From assembly GCA_029891345.1 (NCBI GenBank), contig CM057009.1, forward strand, positions 234,041,178 through 234,105,177: a DNA stretch of 64,000 nt, in the 5' to 3' direction. The notes under the pieces are model-generated. The model had not been told where the DNA came from. It made no database searches and saw only the letters and a list, made by a program, of their open reading frames with translations. Source of the DNA: Dryococelus australis (Eukaryota > Arthropoda > Insecta > Phasmatodea > Phasmatidae). The position numbers were made by a program, and so were the translations under genes. Positions 1-12,330 of the stretch are shown here, piece by piece (the stretch's first letter is position 1; each line of letters opens with the position of its first letter).

Positions 1-216
1 TCACATTATTGTTGTATGTATTAACGATTAGTTTCACTTCACTATTGTGCATGTGTAATGAGTGCTGGTATGTGAACTTTGGTTCGGCCTAAGTATTTAT
101 AATTTTATTTGAGGTCACCTCAACACAACTAGATCCTTGGAGCTTTCTATTTGTAGCATGTTTGGGGTTACGTCCACTCCCGCTTTTCTAATATTTGAGT
201 GGAATTATTCCCAGCA
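1..216 (+). repeat. Partial 5' LTR of Ty3/gypsy element T1
   Basis: This stretch is repeated at 22973-23187 in the same orientation with about 75-80% identity by eye. The window starts inside it; the fuller copy begins with TG at 22854. Its last bases resemble a degenerate primer-binding site (TGGAATTATTCCCAGC here, TGGAGGTAGCCCCAGC in the other copy), which could mean that the LTR proper ends near 193 and a tRNA-primed site follows. It lies upstream of RNase H and integrase relics on the same strand, so it is read as their 5' LTR. Confidence 0.55.
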
Positions 217-828
217 TCGACACCAATTTGATAGCAGTAGTTTGTTGTTGTGTATGAGTGTGTACCTATGTGCATGCCTTGTTTGTGAATGTTGTGTCCC
301 TTCTGATTTTTTGGCTTTTGGATATTTTTGATGTTTGATTGCATGTGTTTTAAGGTTAAGTAATAGAAGATATTTTCAGTGTTACCTTTTGAGTGTTATT
401 GCTTGTGTTTTTTTTGTGCGTCACATGTTATTTTGTTTCGCCATGGCTATCATTGTACCCAAATTTTTGCTGAAATATAAGGTATTCTATGAATGCACCA
501 ATAGAGGTGTGCAACCACCCGAAAACACTGCCATGTCATATAGAAGCACTTTACATCCTGCTCTCAATACTGATACTCCTATTGATTTAGATAATGTTTC
601 CGTCTTTAACCCTGAATCAGGGTATCGTATTCGTGCTTCCAAAATCATTTCCCTTCAGGAAATGTGTTTATCCCAGACTAAAACAAAGGCTTAAACATCT
701 AAAATATCGATCTCATAATTTGTAGACCAATTGTCGAGACCAACTTACTGAAGTGCAGGGTCATTCCCTGAAAAATACTGTCACTCAGGCACAATCCTTG
801 TTTGAACCCTCCGGTTCTTCGGATGCCA
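217..828 (+). other. T1 leader and unassigned Gag-position sequence
   Basis: The stretch between the T1 LTR and its RNase H relic should hold gag, protease and RT, which need several kilobases. Only about 600 bases are present, so most of the body has been deleted. An open frame at 335-694 ends in a hydrophilic segment with no motif I recognise. The junction into the RNase H frame is near 829. No RT motif (such as YVDD) is present. Confidence 0.4.
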
Positions 829-1200
829 GATTTTTCTACATAGTTCAACTTGCAGATGGATGCTTCTAGCTCAGCTGTGGGAGCTGTCTTATGTCAGGAA
901 TTTTACGGCATTCACAAACCTATTTCACTTGCATTCCGTACTCTTACAGCCCAGGAGAGAAAATAATCTATTTATGAACTGGAATGTTTTGCAGTTGTTT
1001 TTGGTATTGAAAAATTTAGGCATTATTTAGAACATGCAGAATACCGCCTGGAAACTGATAACCAGGCATCATCGTGGCTTTTTGCCCATCCGCGACAGTT
1101 GGGTAAAATTGGCCAAGAATCTCATTTTTGAAATTTGGGGTGCAGCATATTAAACATCACAAAATGTATTAGCTGATGCTCTCTCTTGCATGTTCGATGA
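829..1200 (+). pseudogene. T1 RNase H relic
   Basis: A decayed RNase H domain of a Ty3/gypsy Pol polyprotein, the enzyme that degrades the RNA strand during reverse transcription. It reads MDASSSAVGAVLCQE near 855-900, the family's first catalytic aspartate motif. This is followed by a stretch matching the usual YELECFAVVFGIEKFRHYL segment near 970-1030 and by LETDNQASSWL near 1050-1075, which carries the later catalytic Asp. The domain ends in a HHKNVLADALS-type motif near 1150-1190. At least one in-frame stop (near 965) and frameshifts interrupt it. It leads directly into the linker and integrase of the same element. There is no RT upstream, so the element is internally deleted. Confidence 0.75.
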
Positions 1201-2544
1201 GTCCAACATTTGTGATGAACCTCAAGTTCTTCCAAATTGCAATGTTTTGGCAGAGTTCTCCTTGGCATTTACTGATATCAAAGAACATCACAAAAAAGAT
1301 AATGAATTGAATGAAATGATTACATAATTGAAATCTGACGTTGAACAAAAACAATACTGTCCTGTCTTCAGGGAAAAATCGTCAGTCCACCCTAGTGGCT
1401 GTCAACTTTTTTCCCGTGTGAAGATTGTGTTTTCATACACCACGGTGAGATCATCCATCTAGGCGTGTGCTAGAGTAATTGCGAATCCCATGATAATGTA
1501 AAATGAGTTGTGTTGCCCACTCATCTAAAACCCATGGTTTTTGATTATTTTAATTCATGTCCACTAGGTGCTCATTTAGGCGCGCACAAAACCCTTTAGG
1601 CAATTCGTAGTAAACATTTAATTTGGAAAGGCATGGATGCTGAAATTTCATAACAAGTAAAATGGTGTAAATTGTGTGCTTTGAGCAAGCCTACTCAAAA
1701 CACATACCTATGCCTCATCTATTCAGATGTTGCCGAAAAACCCTATGCAAAAGCTTTTCACTGATTTTGTTGCCCCATTTCCAAGAAGTAAATCAGGCAA
1801 TATGTTATTAAATTGTGTTGATGCATTTTCTAAATTTGTGCGGTTAATTCCTATGAGAAAGGCTGATGCAGTATCCACTGTTCGAGTTCTACAGGCCTAT
1901 GTATTTCAACATTTTGGTGTACCCTCATCAATAGTGTCAGGTAATGGTTCCCATTTCACTTCAAGGATTATATGTAACATGTGTTTCTTATGGAATTTGC
2001 CATATTACTTTGTCTCTGTATAATCTACCAACCTTCGCATCCGTTTGGCTCTTATAGCATTTCATACAACGCAACATTCCAATTGGGATAAAAATCTTCC
2101 CTTGTTATAAACGGCCTTCAACTTTGCCAAATGTGAGTCCCATAAGACTAGCCCCTCTAATTTTGTCTTCACTTACATACCCAATAACCCTTTACCTAAC
2201 TTGTGGCACTTTATTTGTTACTGGATTATCACAAGGACATCCTGTCAGGTCTGGGCAGCTGCCCTCATAAACTTCAATTGTGCTTATTTCAAGAGCTGTA
2301 TAAGTATGACAAAAATTGGATTGACAATCCATTTTGTGTTGGTGACTTAGTTTTGTGTAAAGCTCATCGTGTCAGCAGAGCAATTGACAAGAAAATGGCT
2401 AAACTTTGTTTCGGCTGGACTGGTACCAACCAGAACCAGCGTATTTTAACCCCAGTCACTACTGGTCTTGCTGACCCCAGTTCAGGAAAATATGTCACAA
2501 GAGCTCACATCTCACCTAAAAAGGTTTCATTCTCCAACTTCTAA
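1201..2544 (+). pseudogene. T1 integrase relic (CsRn1/Kabuki-like gypsy)
   Basis: A decayed Ty3/gypsy integrase. The linker is followed by an H2C2 zinc-binding region near 1530-1700 (FDYFNSCPLGAHLGAHKT, later CKLCALSK). The catalytic core, at 1727-2023, starts KLFTDFVAPFPRSKSGN and continues VDAFSKFVRLIP and FGVPSSIVSGNGSHFTS. The second catalytic Asp, normally in a SDN motif, reads SGN. The core breaks off near 1990-2020. A C-terminal part at about 2330-2544 reads VGDLVLCKAHRVS and ends PSSGKYVTRAHIS, typical of gypsy elements near the CsRn1/Kabuki group. That assignment is from memory of family motifs. Stops, frameshifts and a lost core segment show the gene is dead. Confidence 0.8.
1359..1480 (+). 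repeat. Inverted-repeat partner of 3631-3752
   Basis: About 122 bases inside the T1 RNase H-integrase linker recur, reverse-complemented, at 3631-3752 with only a handful of mismatches. Identity stops abruptly at both ends. The unit itself has a weak internal inverted repeat (CTTCAGGGAAAAA against TTTTTTCCCGTGTGAAG). It is either a piece of T1-like pol copied into the other site or a small element inserted at both. Confidence 0.7.
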
Positions 2545-2691
2545 GTCAATTTTTTGTGTTCTACAAGTCTAGGAGCTGCAGACCCTAGCTGTATGTTGTT
2601 TTCTGTAAAATTTTCTTGTTTATCATGCTAGCCAGCCACTTTTCTTCTTGGCCTTGACTCAGTTTAGACAGTGGACTTTAAGATTTAAAAG
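2545..2691. other. Spacer between T1 integrase and element A
   Basis: A short AT-rich spacer after the T1 integrase stop. It shows no open frame or motif that I recognise. The last 11 bases before the repeat (AAGATTTAAAAG and similar) resemble the bases just inside the right repeat, so the exact repeat boundary is uncertain by about a dozen bases. Confidence 0.4.
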
Positions 2692-3263
2692 GGCTCCACA
2701 TTAAATAAAAAAATGAATTTCAGTTTCAGATAAATTCAATTTAATTTTTTTAATTTTGCAAGATAACACTTTCACAATCTTCCAGAAATGTAGATTCATA
2801 CACTGTTAGTTCAGCGATACAACCAAACAGTGTCACAGTATTTCAGGACTAAAAAATTTACTTCAAAGCTCTCATTGCGAGGAAAATTTATGAAGGCAGG
2901 AGGGAAAAAACTTACCCCACTGATCCCTGTCAACTCCCTACACTAGCAGAAAGAATTCCGTAGAATAAAGTTTTTGGCCGAAATACATTACACAAAAGAG
3001 ACCATGGTCACGGGCGCTGGCTGGTGTGGGTTAAATTGTTCTGCCTCAAACCATTCTCCTCACAGTCTTGTATTAATTTTCTACAGGGCCCGAGCCCTTG
3101 GAGTGCAGCTCGGCACGTGGCCATCCCCTCTCCCAGCTAATCACTTTAAAAATAACATTTTGCCATGGCTCACCTCCTACTATTCAAAACAAACTACGTC
3201 GCAGCTATCTTCCTCGCTCTCTAAAACCAAAACTGCAAAATATAAGTATATTGTAACTTAACA
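2692..3263 (-). repeat. Left LTR (3' LTR) of element A
   Basis: A repeat of about 570 bp matching 16781-17367 in direct orientation. It has many substitutions and small indels but long shared blocks, such as ATGTAGATTCATACACTG and GGTCACGGGCGCTGGCTGG. On the minus strand both copies start with TGT and end near GGGGCA or the equivalent, so they fit TG...CA LTRs. The divergence means the insertion is old, or that the two copies do not belong to one insertion. An open frame on the plus strand (2974-3261) is a chance reading through the repeat. Confidence 0.6.
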
Positions 3264-5203
3264 TGACTCCATCGGGTGAGACACGAGACAAACTACGACA
3301 CAATTACTTACTGATGATATGGGCACCAGCGGTGCTTCCCAATTACCGCACTGTTAAAACTCAGGGTTCTCAGGGATGCTGTGGGTTCTGTGTGTCCGTT
3401 TCACCTGAGCATACTTACGAGACATGTTGGCACTACTAAACTTTTACTAAACATTTTAACACTTTGAAAGAGAAACACATGTGGCTAGGACACTGTCACT
3501 ACAAATGAAAGAAGATGGTTCACTGTGATACCTGTTTTATTTATACCGTTCTTACAAATCAACGTGCCATGAAATTAATGATACACTCGGTCCTGTTTAG
3601 CTAACACCGCCTGGGTGCTCCCCAGCCCACAATTACTCTAACGCACGCCTAGATGGATGATCTCACCGTGGTGTATGAAAACACAATCTTCACAAGGGAA
3701 AAAAGTTGATAGCCGCTAGGGTGGACTGACGATTTTTCCCTGAAGACAGGACACAGCGAATTACAAAATGAAACATTTGATGATACAGTAACACACGTGA
3801 TTACTTGGCATCACCAGCGCAACTCGTCTGGGCTCGCCAACCAGCACATGGGTAGTGTGGTGACAGCCTATACACAGAGCCGGCTAGGACGGAAGTAATA
3901 TCACCGTACGCAAATTACAAAATTATTTAAATTGCACAAAGACCCTTAAAAGATGATGGGGCACGAGATGAGTAGTCACAATAAACACACACGTGTGAAA
4001 ATAAAATTTATATGGCGCGGATGCCGTTGGATAAGTTTGTAGCGGACCATATGATGCAGGTGAAATTGCTTTATTTCTTCGTGAAAACGACAAATTAAAT
4101 TCAAACAAAATATTACTCTGGTAGAGATAATTATTCTCTTTACAATTGAAGTGATTACAGGCTTGTAGCATGCCTGATGGTGGAAAAAGCAAACATTAAA
4201 ATGACCGCGTGGTCAAACACAAAAACATCCACACAGAACCCTGACAAAATTTAATATAAAACCCTGAATAAAAATATTGCACACATGATATTACATAAAT
4301 AAGCTCTTAAAACACAATGATGGCGCAGGCATAGACTTGGCGGTGATTAGCCACGTGGTTGTACGCGATGTTGCCGTAAAATATTCAAACATGAAAAATA
4401 TCCTCAAATACATTCATAGAATTAAAGCCCTTAAAATTGCACGCAGCAATAATACAGAAATTACAATGAAACATCTTTAGCAGAAGCGGATGGCGCCTGA
4501 TTCAAGTTTCGCGGGTCGCATGACCTCCGACATATTTCTCCTCCTCGATTAAGTTGAAAATGCTACAAGGGTGAAATAAATTAGTTAAGCAGAAGCATAA
4601 TGCTGGTAAAATGACTGGCAAAATGTATGTAAGCAAAGGTTAACCGGTATATTAAAAGTGCTATTGAAATCTACATCAGTGAACAAAAAGTTGTAGTGCT
4701 TATGTGACAGTGTCTTTCCTTGCCAGCTCTCCTAGACAGACTGTGCAGAGGCAAGCGTTGCACGGATCTACCATGGCTGCCTAGGGTTCACATAAGCGGA
4801 CGTGCTATGCACGCAGAGTAAAATATTTTATTATTGAGAATAAAAGTGGCACAAATAATTTAAGTATTGTTTTATATTTTATAATTTTCTTGTGAATTTT
4901 CTGTATTAGCTCAGTGTCTCTTTATGACACCATTTACGCCGGAATATTAGTGTTCTAAAGCTCTGTGCCGCATGCACTTTGAATTTCATTACCAAACATT
5001 TTCAAAATAACAACAAACAGTTTAAAACACTGTAAGACATATCAAACCCTGAAAATAAAAATACAAGAGATATTTTATGCTGCAAAATAATATTCTTTAT
5101 GTGTAAGTTCAAAATATTGGCCTCTTTGCGCATGTGCAGGTACACGTGACACAAGCGTCATGAGCTCTAGCGTTGCTGGCTGTTAGCCGGCATCAAACAA
5201 TAC
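3264..5203. other. Unclassified sequence between left LTR and candidate PPT
   Basis: Nearly 2 kb with no recognisable coding similarity on either strand. It contains the 122-bp inverted copy at 3631-3752. Base composition is a little less AT-rich than the stretch to its right. A minus-strand frame at 3923-4192 has no motif I recognise. It could be part of the 3' end of element A or a separate insertion. Confidence 0.3.
3631..3752 (-). repeat. Inverted copy of T1 pol linker segment
   Basis: The reverse complement of 1359-1480, almost identical over about 122 bases. Flanking sequences on both sides are unrelated to T1. With its partner it forms a long inverted repeat across 2.2 kb that includes the left LTR of element A. 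Confidence 0.7.
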
Positions 5204-5216
5204 CCCCCCTTCGATT
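5204..5216 (-). other. Candidate polypurine tract and LTR start
   Basis: On the minus strand, TCGAAGGGGGGG is followed by TATTGTTTGATGCC. This has the form of a retroelement polypurine tract next to an LTR beginning TG at about 5203. If it belongs to element A, the 2692-3263 repeat is not its 3' LTR. If it does not, this is the edge of another element. No second copy of the presumed LTR sequence was seen in the window. Confidence 0.3.
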
Positions 5217-6354
5217 TTTGGAGAGATTTTGAAGAAACCTTTCCCAAATCGAAACCTACCTTAAATGCGGCGATTCTGCAAACTACTGCGACTTTGTTCT
5301 TTATAAACATATTAAGTTTAGAATTCAATACACAACGTCAAATATATAACAAAAAAAATATTCATTTCATATTTTCACGAAGATAAGTATTAAAAAACAA
5401 TACAGATTTTTAAGAACCTTGAATTGAAAGCCACATATAAACAAAATTTTATCATCAAACCAAGAAAAACCAATTCACAACATATACAACTTCACTTTGA
5501 ACATTCCATCAAATTTCCACAATATTATTCAACATAAAGATTATCATCATCAAATTTTAAAATTTTTGTTTTTAACTAACAGTTGTAATTCTTTTAATTT
5601 TTTAAAGTTTCCAGCGAAGGTTGAGGATGTATAAACTATATACGTCATGATCTTTCCAGGTATGCTCATTATTACTTTAATTCCTTGCTTGGACCAGCAC
5701 ACATCATCAAAAAAAGGGAAACCAGGTTTGCCCAAAAACTTACTAAAAGCAACTGCCTTATTCACTTTTAATTTTTTAAATATATACTAGGGCAGTGCTG
5801 ACATAAAAGGAGCCTCTAACCTGTCCCACCCAAAACTTACTCTCCGTGCTAAGATCCAAGGACAAAATACACTTTAGAAGTAACCACTTCATCATTTCAA
5901 CTCATTCTTATTCAATTCCAACACATAACATCTCAATGTTTTATTTCTGATAAACTCTTTATGTTGACTTTTTTTTAAATTTCACATACAGTATTATTGT
6001 TAAATACTTGTTATTCACTTTGTAAAATAATTTAATTTCTTTTTAAAAATTTTTAACTTTTATATTACTCTATTCTTTAAAACCCTGGTAGTAACATCCA
6101 TCATATTCTTCAAAACTTACTACAAATTTTCAAAATTATTGTTTAAATTTAAACTTTGTAAGATCTGAAATGCAAATACACTTTGTTATCTTCATCACCT
6201 CTATGTGGTACTCTACTGAATATATAATAACTCAATCCCTATAGTTACACAAAACAAAAAAAAAAAATTACATTACATATCCTCCTTTACAGCTAGGTTT
6301 CCTATACCTCAGTTATTCACAAAAACAACAATTTCACTGTTCCAAAACTTTATG

Positions 6355-6477
<123 letters not shown>

Positions 6478-6900
6478 ATAATACCATTAGTTAAGTGTTC
6501 TTAATAACACCAAAAGTATAAGCAAAATTACAAATACATAGCTCGACACTGTTACATAAATTTTTTTTCATAACAATGCATTACAACAAAATTTAAAAAA
6601 AAATTATATCTATATATATTTTCTCAGTTTTTTAACTCATAATTCTTTTTATTTCTATCAAAATTATTCCTTACAATGTCCTGCTGTTTACTCTTCTCAT
6701 CATTACTCACACTCTCCTACTTGTTCCCTGGTTTCTCCTACCACTCTGTTTCTCTTTCAAACAGAGAAAAACCAAAACACCTATGATTTCTATAATCCGC
6801 AATCACCCATAATACCTTCAGATTGACCACCAAGATATCGGCAGCTGCAAACTACATCCCTTGTTATGATCTATGTAATAAATCATTTAATCATAAACCT

Positions 6901-6926
6901 CCTCTTAGTGTATTTGCACTAAGAGG
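6901..6926. repeat. Perfect 10-bp hairpin
   Basis: CCTCTTAGTG and CACTAAGAGG are perfect inverted arms around a 6-base loop (TATTTG). It sits just upstream of the plus-strand Pol-tail-like stretch. Function unknown. Confidence 0.6.
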
Positions 6927-7430
6927 TCGGGGCAGAGCTATCCCTCAACATGTTTACTGAAGAAAACGGCGTGGAAGAAGGTAAATAACTGAGTACAGAT
7001 TCAAGTCACGAAACAGATAAGATATATCTTAGTGGGTAGGGACCAATTAGACGACTAAGAGAAGGGGGTCGACACATGCCACCCACATCAGACTATATTG
7101 GAGAAAAGACGGAACTATAACAGTGGAAAAAGAAGTAGGAAAATTCAGAGCACAGGTCCTACCAGCTTTCCTGAAAACTACTGGTGGCAGACGTCACCCT
7201 TTACACCTGATTTGACAGAAATACTCTTGTAAAAAATAGTATACATTAATACACTTTCCAACTAATGTAAATTGTTCTTTAAAATACATAAAAATCACTA
7301 CTCTGTTTCACAATAATAATTATTTACAAACTAATTATTTATAGGTGAGTCAGTCTGACACCATTCACTAACCATAATAATCTACTGCATCATTCACTAC
7401 TGCCTATTCTAAGGCATAATAAGGGAAATA

Positions 7431-8657
7431 TGACAATTTACCCCATTTATCCTGTATATGTCATGACCTACTTTCTCTTCAATCTCATATGGTCTTTCAT
7501 ATGACAAAAAGAATTTATGAAATTCTTTGTGCTCTGCAGAAGAAAATATTTATCCTGCACTAACACTATGAGGTTATTTTTTCTATCACTTCTTTCTTTT
7601 CACTTTGTAGCCTACAAAACTAACCTTTTATTTACTCTTTGAAACTTTACTGCAAAATCTGTTTACTTGCGGTGGAAGCTTCATCTCTGGCTGCTGTGCC
7701 TTAATTAACTCAATAGGTGTATATTCTGTGCTATTGTGGTGCAAATTATTCAAAAGGTGTTCAATTTCTATTACCTTTCCTACCCATGAGCATTGATTTT
7801 CGTGGCAGAAAACCCTAAACAGACTCTCCAACTCCCTCATCACTTTCTAGGTGGGGTTTGCTGAACCATGGTACACAGAGGTTTATCCTACCTATATTTC
7901 TAATATATTCTCAAGTGCTACTCTCTACTTTCTACTCCTAAACTGTATTACATTATCTTATATTACCTTCTTGGGCATTCCTACCTCTATAACATACTTA
8001 TTAGCAATTATTTTGGTAATTGTCTTAGTAGAAGCCAGTCTCGATGGGTACAGTTTTATAAATTTCCAAAAAAACATCTAAAACTACTAATAAATATTTC
8101 ATACCTTGGTGGCCTGCTGGCATTGAACCAAACAAGTCCACAGTCACTACCTCAAAAGGTTCTGTAGCTAACATGTTGCATAGTCCAATAACTCTTTAGG
8201 TTAGGCACTTTTGTTAGTGCACACAAAAGGCATTCTTTGATACAATTAGCTACTTCATGATAAATATTTATGACCCAAAAAACTCTTGAATGAATTTAAC
8301 ATTTTTTTGCAATTCCAAAATGGCCACATTTTTCATGTGCTTTCACACATAACTCACCTGACATGTTATCAGGAATAAGTAACACCCATTGCACTTCCCT
8401 TATTTCTTTCCTTCTAAATAGTATTCCATTTTGGATAGCAAATAAGTCCAATATTATTTTCCTAAAAGTTCCTGACTTTAACTCCTCCAAAACTTTTGCG
8501 TATTTTACATCTCCGGCAATTTCTTGGTTTAACTGACCTATTAATCCCTCGTATAGTGCTATTTGTTTTTAGATGCCCAGAGGAAAAAAATCTTTCTCCA
8601 AATTTATTAAGCATCTGCTACTACTTGTGTTTTACCTGGAACATATTATATATTCAA
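7431..8657 (-). pseudogene. Element A integrase (with end of RNase H)
   Basis: A decayed Ty3/gypsy integrase on the minus strand. From 8657 downwards: the end of RNase H with a YVPGKTQVVADA motif near 8600-8655, then an H2C2 zinc-binding region at 8296-8490 (VLLIPDNMSGELCVKAHE, then CGHFGIAKK). The core start is near 8100-8160 (PFEVVTVDLFGSMPAGHQG), the catalytic Glu region at 7628-7843 (WVGKVIEIEHLLNNLHHNS, then YTPIELIKAQ), and a C-terminal domain relic near 7430-7600. Stops and frameshifts separate these blocks. Its N-terminal continuation (RT and most of RNase H) is at 12721-13990, displaced by the 8659-12720 insertion. Confidence 0.85.
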
Positions 8658-9156
8658 ATTGATGCATGCCAACATGCTGCGTTGATGCAGATGTGTACTC
8701 TAAGGGCGACTTGGCCCCATTCAAGAGCGACCTGAGCTCAGGGGCAAGTCTTAACAGTGGCAGAATAATTTAAACGTATTGAGCAAGGAGATTCCACAAG
8801 CCTGGACAGCCATATACGTGACCATAATTAACATGCTTAATTACAATATGAACTACCTGCCCAAAATCCTGCATGCAAGCGCCACCCCCGTGAATAATTT
8901 AAATATTTTCGATAATCCACTACCCTTTGCTTAGCCACAGAAGAAGTTCCAAACCACCCCAGAAATGACAGCACCCCTGTGGCCTCGTGACTTCACGACC
9001 CGCCAGCCTCAAGACAAGGTGTTTTAATTTGTCGTTACCTCCAAGCAGGAAGATAAGAAATGAGTGGTGCGCACGCTACGCTAATAACCTACCCCTGTGT
9101 TGGAAGGCTACGCTACCCCCCGTACCTCAAAGAATTGCTGATCAGAAGATTTTCAG

Positions 9157-9164
9157 TATAAATA
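9157..9164 (+). promoter_or_regulatory. TATA box inside the 4-kb insertion
   Basis: TATAAATA in a locally GC-richer context, followed about 25-30 bases later by AGCAGAGACATC, a plausible start region. This spacing is typical of LTR promoters. It may mark a plus-strand LTR spanning part of 8659-9535, whose ends I could not define. Confidence 0.35.
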
Positions 9165-10231
9165 GAAGTCCAGCAGCGTGGTCCAGCAGAGACATCGGGC
9201 TCGCCGGACGAAGAGGTCCGTGAGCTCTCCCTGGTCTGCAGAACTCTCTCTCTCTCCTCTCCTAGCCTGCAACAAGGCTTTACCCTGAACTTGGAATATA
9301 GCTCAGCTCCAGAAGTATGCACAAGTCTTCAGCCCGCATCCACAGACTGCGAAGACTGTAACTTCCAGCAGCTTGGACAAGGCTCGCCCACCACTGCCCT
9401 AGCTGACCATGAGGTCAGCATCTCTCTGTAGAGGTAAACCACATCCTGCACCCACAACCCTTTACCTCAATCAACTTCCCTTGACTCCCGCAGTAGCAGG
9501 TTGTCGTGATTCTGGAAATCCCCATTACGCTATAAATTGGTACCGTAGAAATTCTTGCATATTAGGTAATTAATATTTTCCCAGACTTGCCTTCGCCTGA
9601 TTTTCTCTGTACCGAGAATTTATTATAATATTTTTCACCTAGCTAATTTTAGATTCTTTTTTTATTTATTTAGCCGGGACTATCCAATTTTCTTCCTTTC
9701 GGCGTAATAAAAATTACATGAAACCCAACGTCTAGTTACCGCTATTTTTGCTGTAGATCCCGTGTCACTCGATAATTTATTTTGTACGGTAATTTTACGC
9801 ACTGCCAATTAAATCAGTACCTAAAATTCTGCTGGAGTTTAGCTGTGTGGCGCACCGAACTCAACAGGAGACGTGAGCTTGAAGAATCCCTTAGTCTGAA
9901 AACACCACGCCGAAGCTCCTAGGTTTCCGGTGTTCCTGCAGTTACCTCCAGTGAAATCCCAACACCAAACTGCTGTTTGCACATCAGGGTCTTGGGCGTG
10001 CCTGCAGAAGCCACGCCCCCAGGACTGCACGTATGCAGAATGGATCACGGAGCAAGCCGAATGTACAATAAGAAAGGTGGCTTACAGTGTCGTCAATGAT
10101 GCCGAGAGCATAGTGCGTTAGAAAAAGCATATTTATGCAAATGCCACAAATGCACTGCCCACTACAGTAGAACCACAGTCCACGGAAATTGTTTCACCTT
10201 CACGACCAGATTCGCCCATACTTCTGCCCAC

Positions 10232-10957
10232 TGTTATGGATATGACTTAAGGTCATATCCACACACAAAGAGAATGTAACTCCTTTTGTTTTATCAATTT
10301 ATTTCTGCATGCATTAAGGGGATGTAGCTATCAAATTTTAGTGCATTCAAGGCCTCAATAAATTAAATTTACTTTTCTATCAATCAACTATAAATGAGGG
10401 GGTTAACCACATTAGCAATAAGTTACTCTCATTACAAAATATTAATATTTTATAACAAAATAACTTCTTAAAAAACTGGCATCATGTCCTGATAATTTAC
10501 ACTTGTCTATCTTTAACGCTATCACATTAAAGGGGTTCGGACATCATCAAATTACTGTTATGTTCTTATAATCATGGGGAGGCAATTGTTCTCGGATCGT
10601 CCCAGTTATCCAAAAGACTCACCACTGGAATATTTTGGTGCGAAGTCGTCGAGCCTACACAGCGGAGAATGCCAATCTGGTCCCCTGGCAGAGATCATCC
10701 CTCTACGAAGCTGGCTCTCGGAAACGGCCTTCGCCAAGGCCCACGTCCCGGGTCCTCAAAGTTGGTAAGCACGGCGACACCCTGTGCCAATGGTGACCCA
10801 GTGTGGAAGATGGCAGGAACAGGAGTGACCTCTACCTTACATCCTGGCCTCCTTTTATAGCTCTGTAGGCCAGCCCCCTCCTGCCTCTTCTGCCACGGTG
10901 TCCCCGCAATACAGGTATGGTGCCCATACCACAATTTGGTTACACAACATCATAACA
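10232..10957 (-). repeat. LTR-like unit, TGTTATG...CATAACA
   Basis: A 726-bp unit bounded by perfect 7-bp inverted ends (TGTTATG on the plus strand at 10232, CATAACA ending at 10957). On the minus strand a purine-rich CGAGATGGGAGACCC precedes the TG start, like a polypurine tract. A CTATAAAAGG box lies at 10851-10860, about 100 bases inside. On its other side the minus strand reads TGGGCAGAAGTATGGG, which could be a primer-binding site. These signals fit an LTR on the minus strand, although no second copy was found. A palindrome (GGATATGAC, 5 bases, GTCATATCC) lies just inside its plus-strand left end. Confidence 0.5.
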
Positions 10958-11064
10958 GGGTCTCCCATCTCGAAAAATTAGATAGTCACAGATTGAGAGG
11001 TGACAGGCAGAAGTAAGAGACTGGGGTGGCCAGAGCACAATCTATGGACCAAAGAGACCAATTG

Positions 11065-11222
11065 CAGCTCCACTGACGTTTGGGCCTTCTCCCCCAGGAA
11101 TCCGATTCTAGAAGATGCGGTAGCTGCACATCAGTGGTATGCTCAGCTCCACTGACGTTTGGGCCTTCTCCCCCAGGAATCCGATTCTAGAAGATGCGGT
11201 AGCCGCACATCAGTGGTATGCT
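11065..11222. repeat. Two-copy tandem duplication, period 79
   Basis: A 79-bp unit starting CAGCTCCACTGACGTTTGGG occurs at 11065 and again at 11144, almost identical. It is a recent local duplication within the 4-kb insertion. Confidence 0.9.
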
Positions 11223-12330
11223 AAGTTACTAGAAAGTCCTTTCTGTTAATAATATGAGTCATGGATAGCTGTGACGAACCAGAGACTTTTTGTTTGATGG
11301 TATCAGTTGATTTGAAATGTACAATTAAAATTAATACAACTGAGGACTATATATAATTTTACAATTATCTTTACAATAAAACATCTTTTATAGGGCCCTT
11401 TAAAAAAACTTTCTTGTTTACATTATGTATATTTATATATATTACATCTATCTATACTCAGCCGACCGGTTTCACTGTTTTCAGTCTTATGCAACTATAG
11501 AGTTTCGTGTCAATGCAGGAAGGTTGGGGTGTAAGTACGAACTACGAGGTATCCCCAAATTAAATTATTACAACAGAAAAATTATACAATAACATTGTTG
11601 CCGTCCTTACTGAAATTGGAATGAAAGGATGAGTAGGGTGCACTACGACAGTCTGCTCTATAATATGACAGTAGAATCTATATCTATATTGAATTATTAT
11701 CTCTAATTACAAACTGTTAAGTCACGTTTTGGTAATATATTACACACATATTACTTTAAAATGAAGTGAAATTACCACGTGTTGACATTAAAATGCATAT
11801 AGGCAATTTCTTAGTATTATAGTACACTGTTTGAGTGTGTCTAAGCACCTAATTACAGTAAAACTTATATACAAACTTTTGTTTATGTGTAATCATGTAT
11901 TTTGACAATAATCTTACGAAATAATAGTGTATCCTTAAATTACAATGTGTGTGCTGAATACCAGATATATTTACATAACTGTTACTCACTGAGCTCAGTG
12001 GATATACAGTCAACTCCCGGGGTAATGGTGGGGAGGAGAGGCCCGCATCATTATAACATCATGCAGGAGTCATGGTTCAATCACTTGTTAGGAGCATGCT
12101 GACCAGAATATGACCCCGAGGGAGATCAGCAACGTCAGGGAAGGTCATCATCCCCAATAGCCAGTGTGAACCCCACTCAAGTAGTCCCCGATCAAGCCCC
12201 CATTCATTCCAGTATTGTAAGGTTGGCTTCGGGTAAGCTCATTCGAGTCCGGTATCTGCAGGAGGTGGCTCATCCCAATTTTTGTAATATTAAATTGGTC
12301 TTTGGAAAGATGGTACAGATTAGATTCCCG

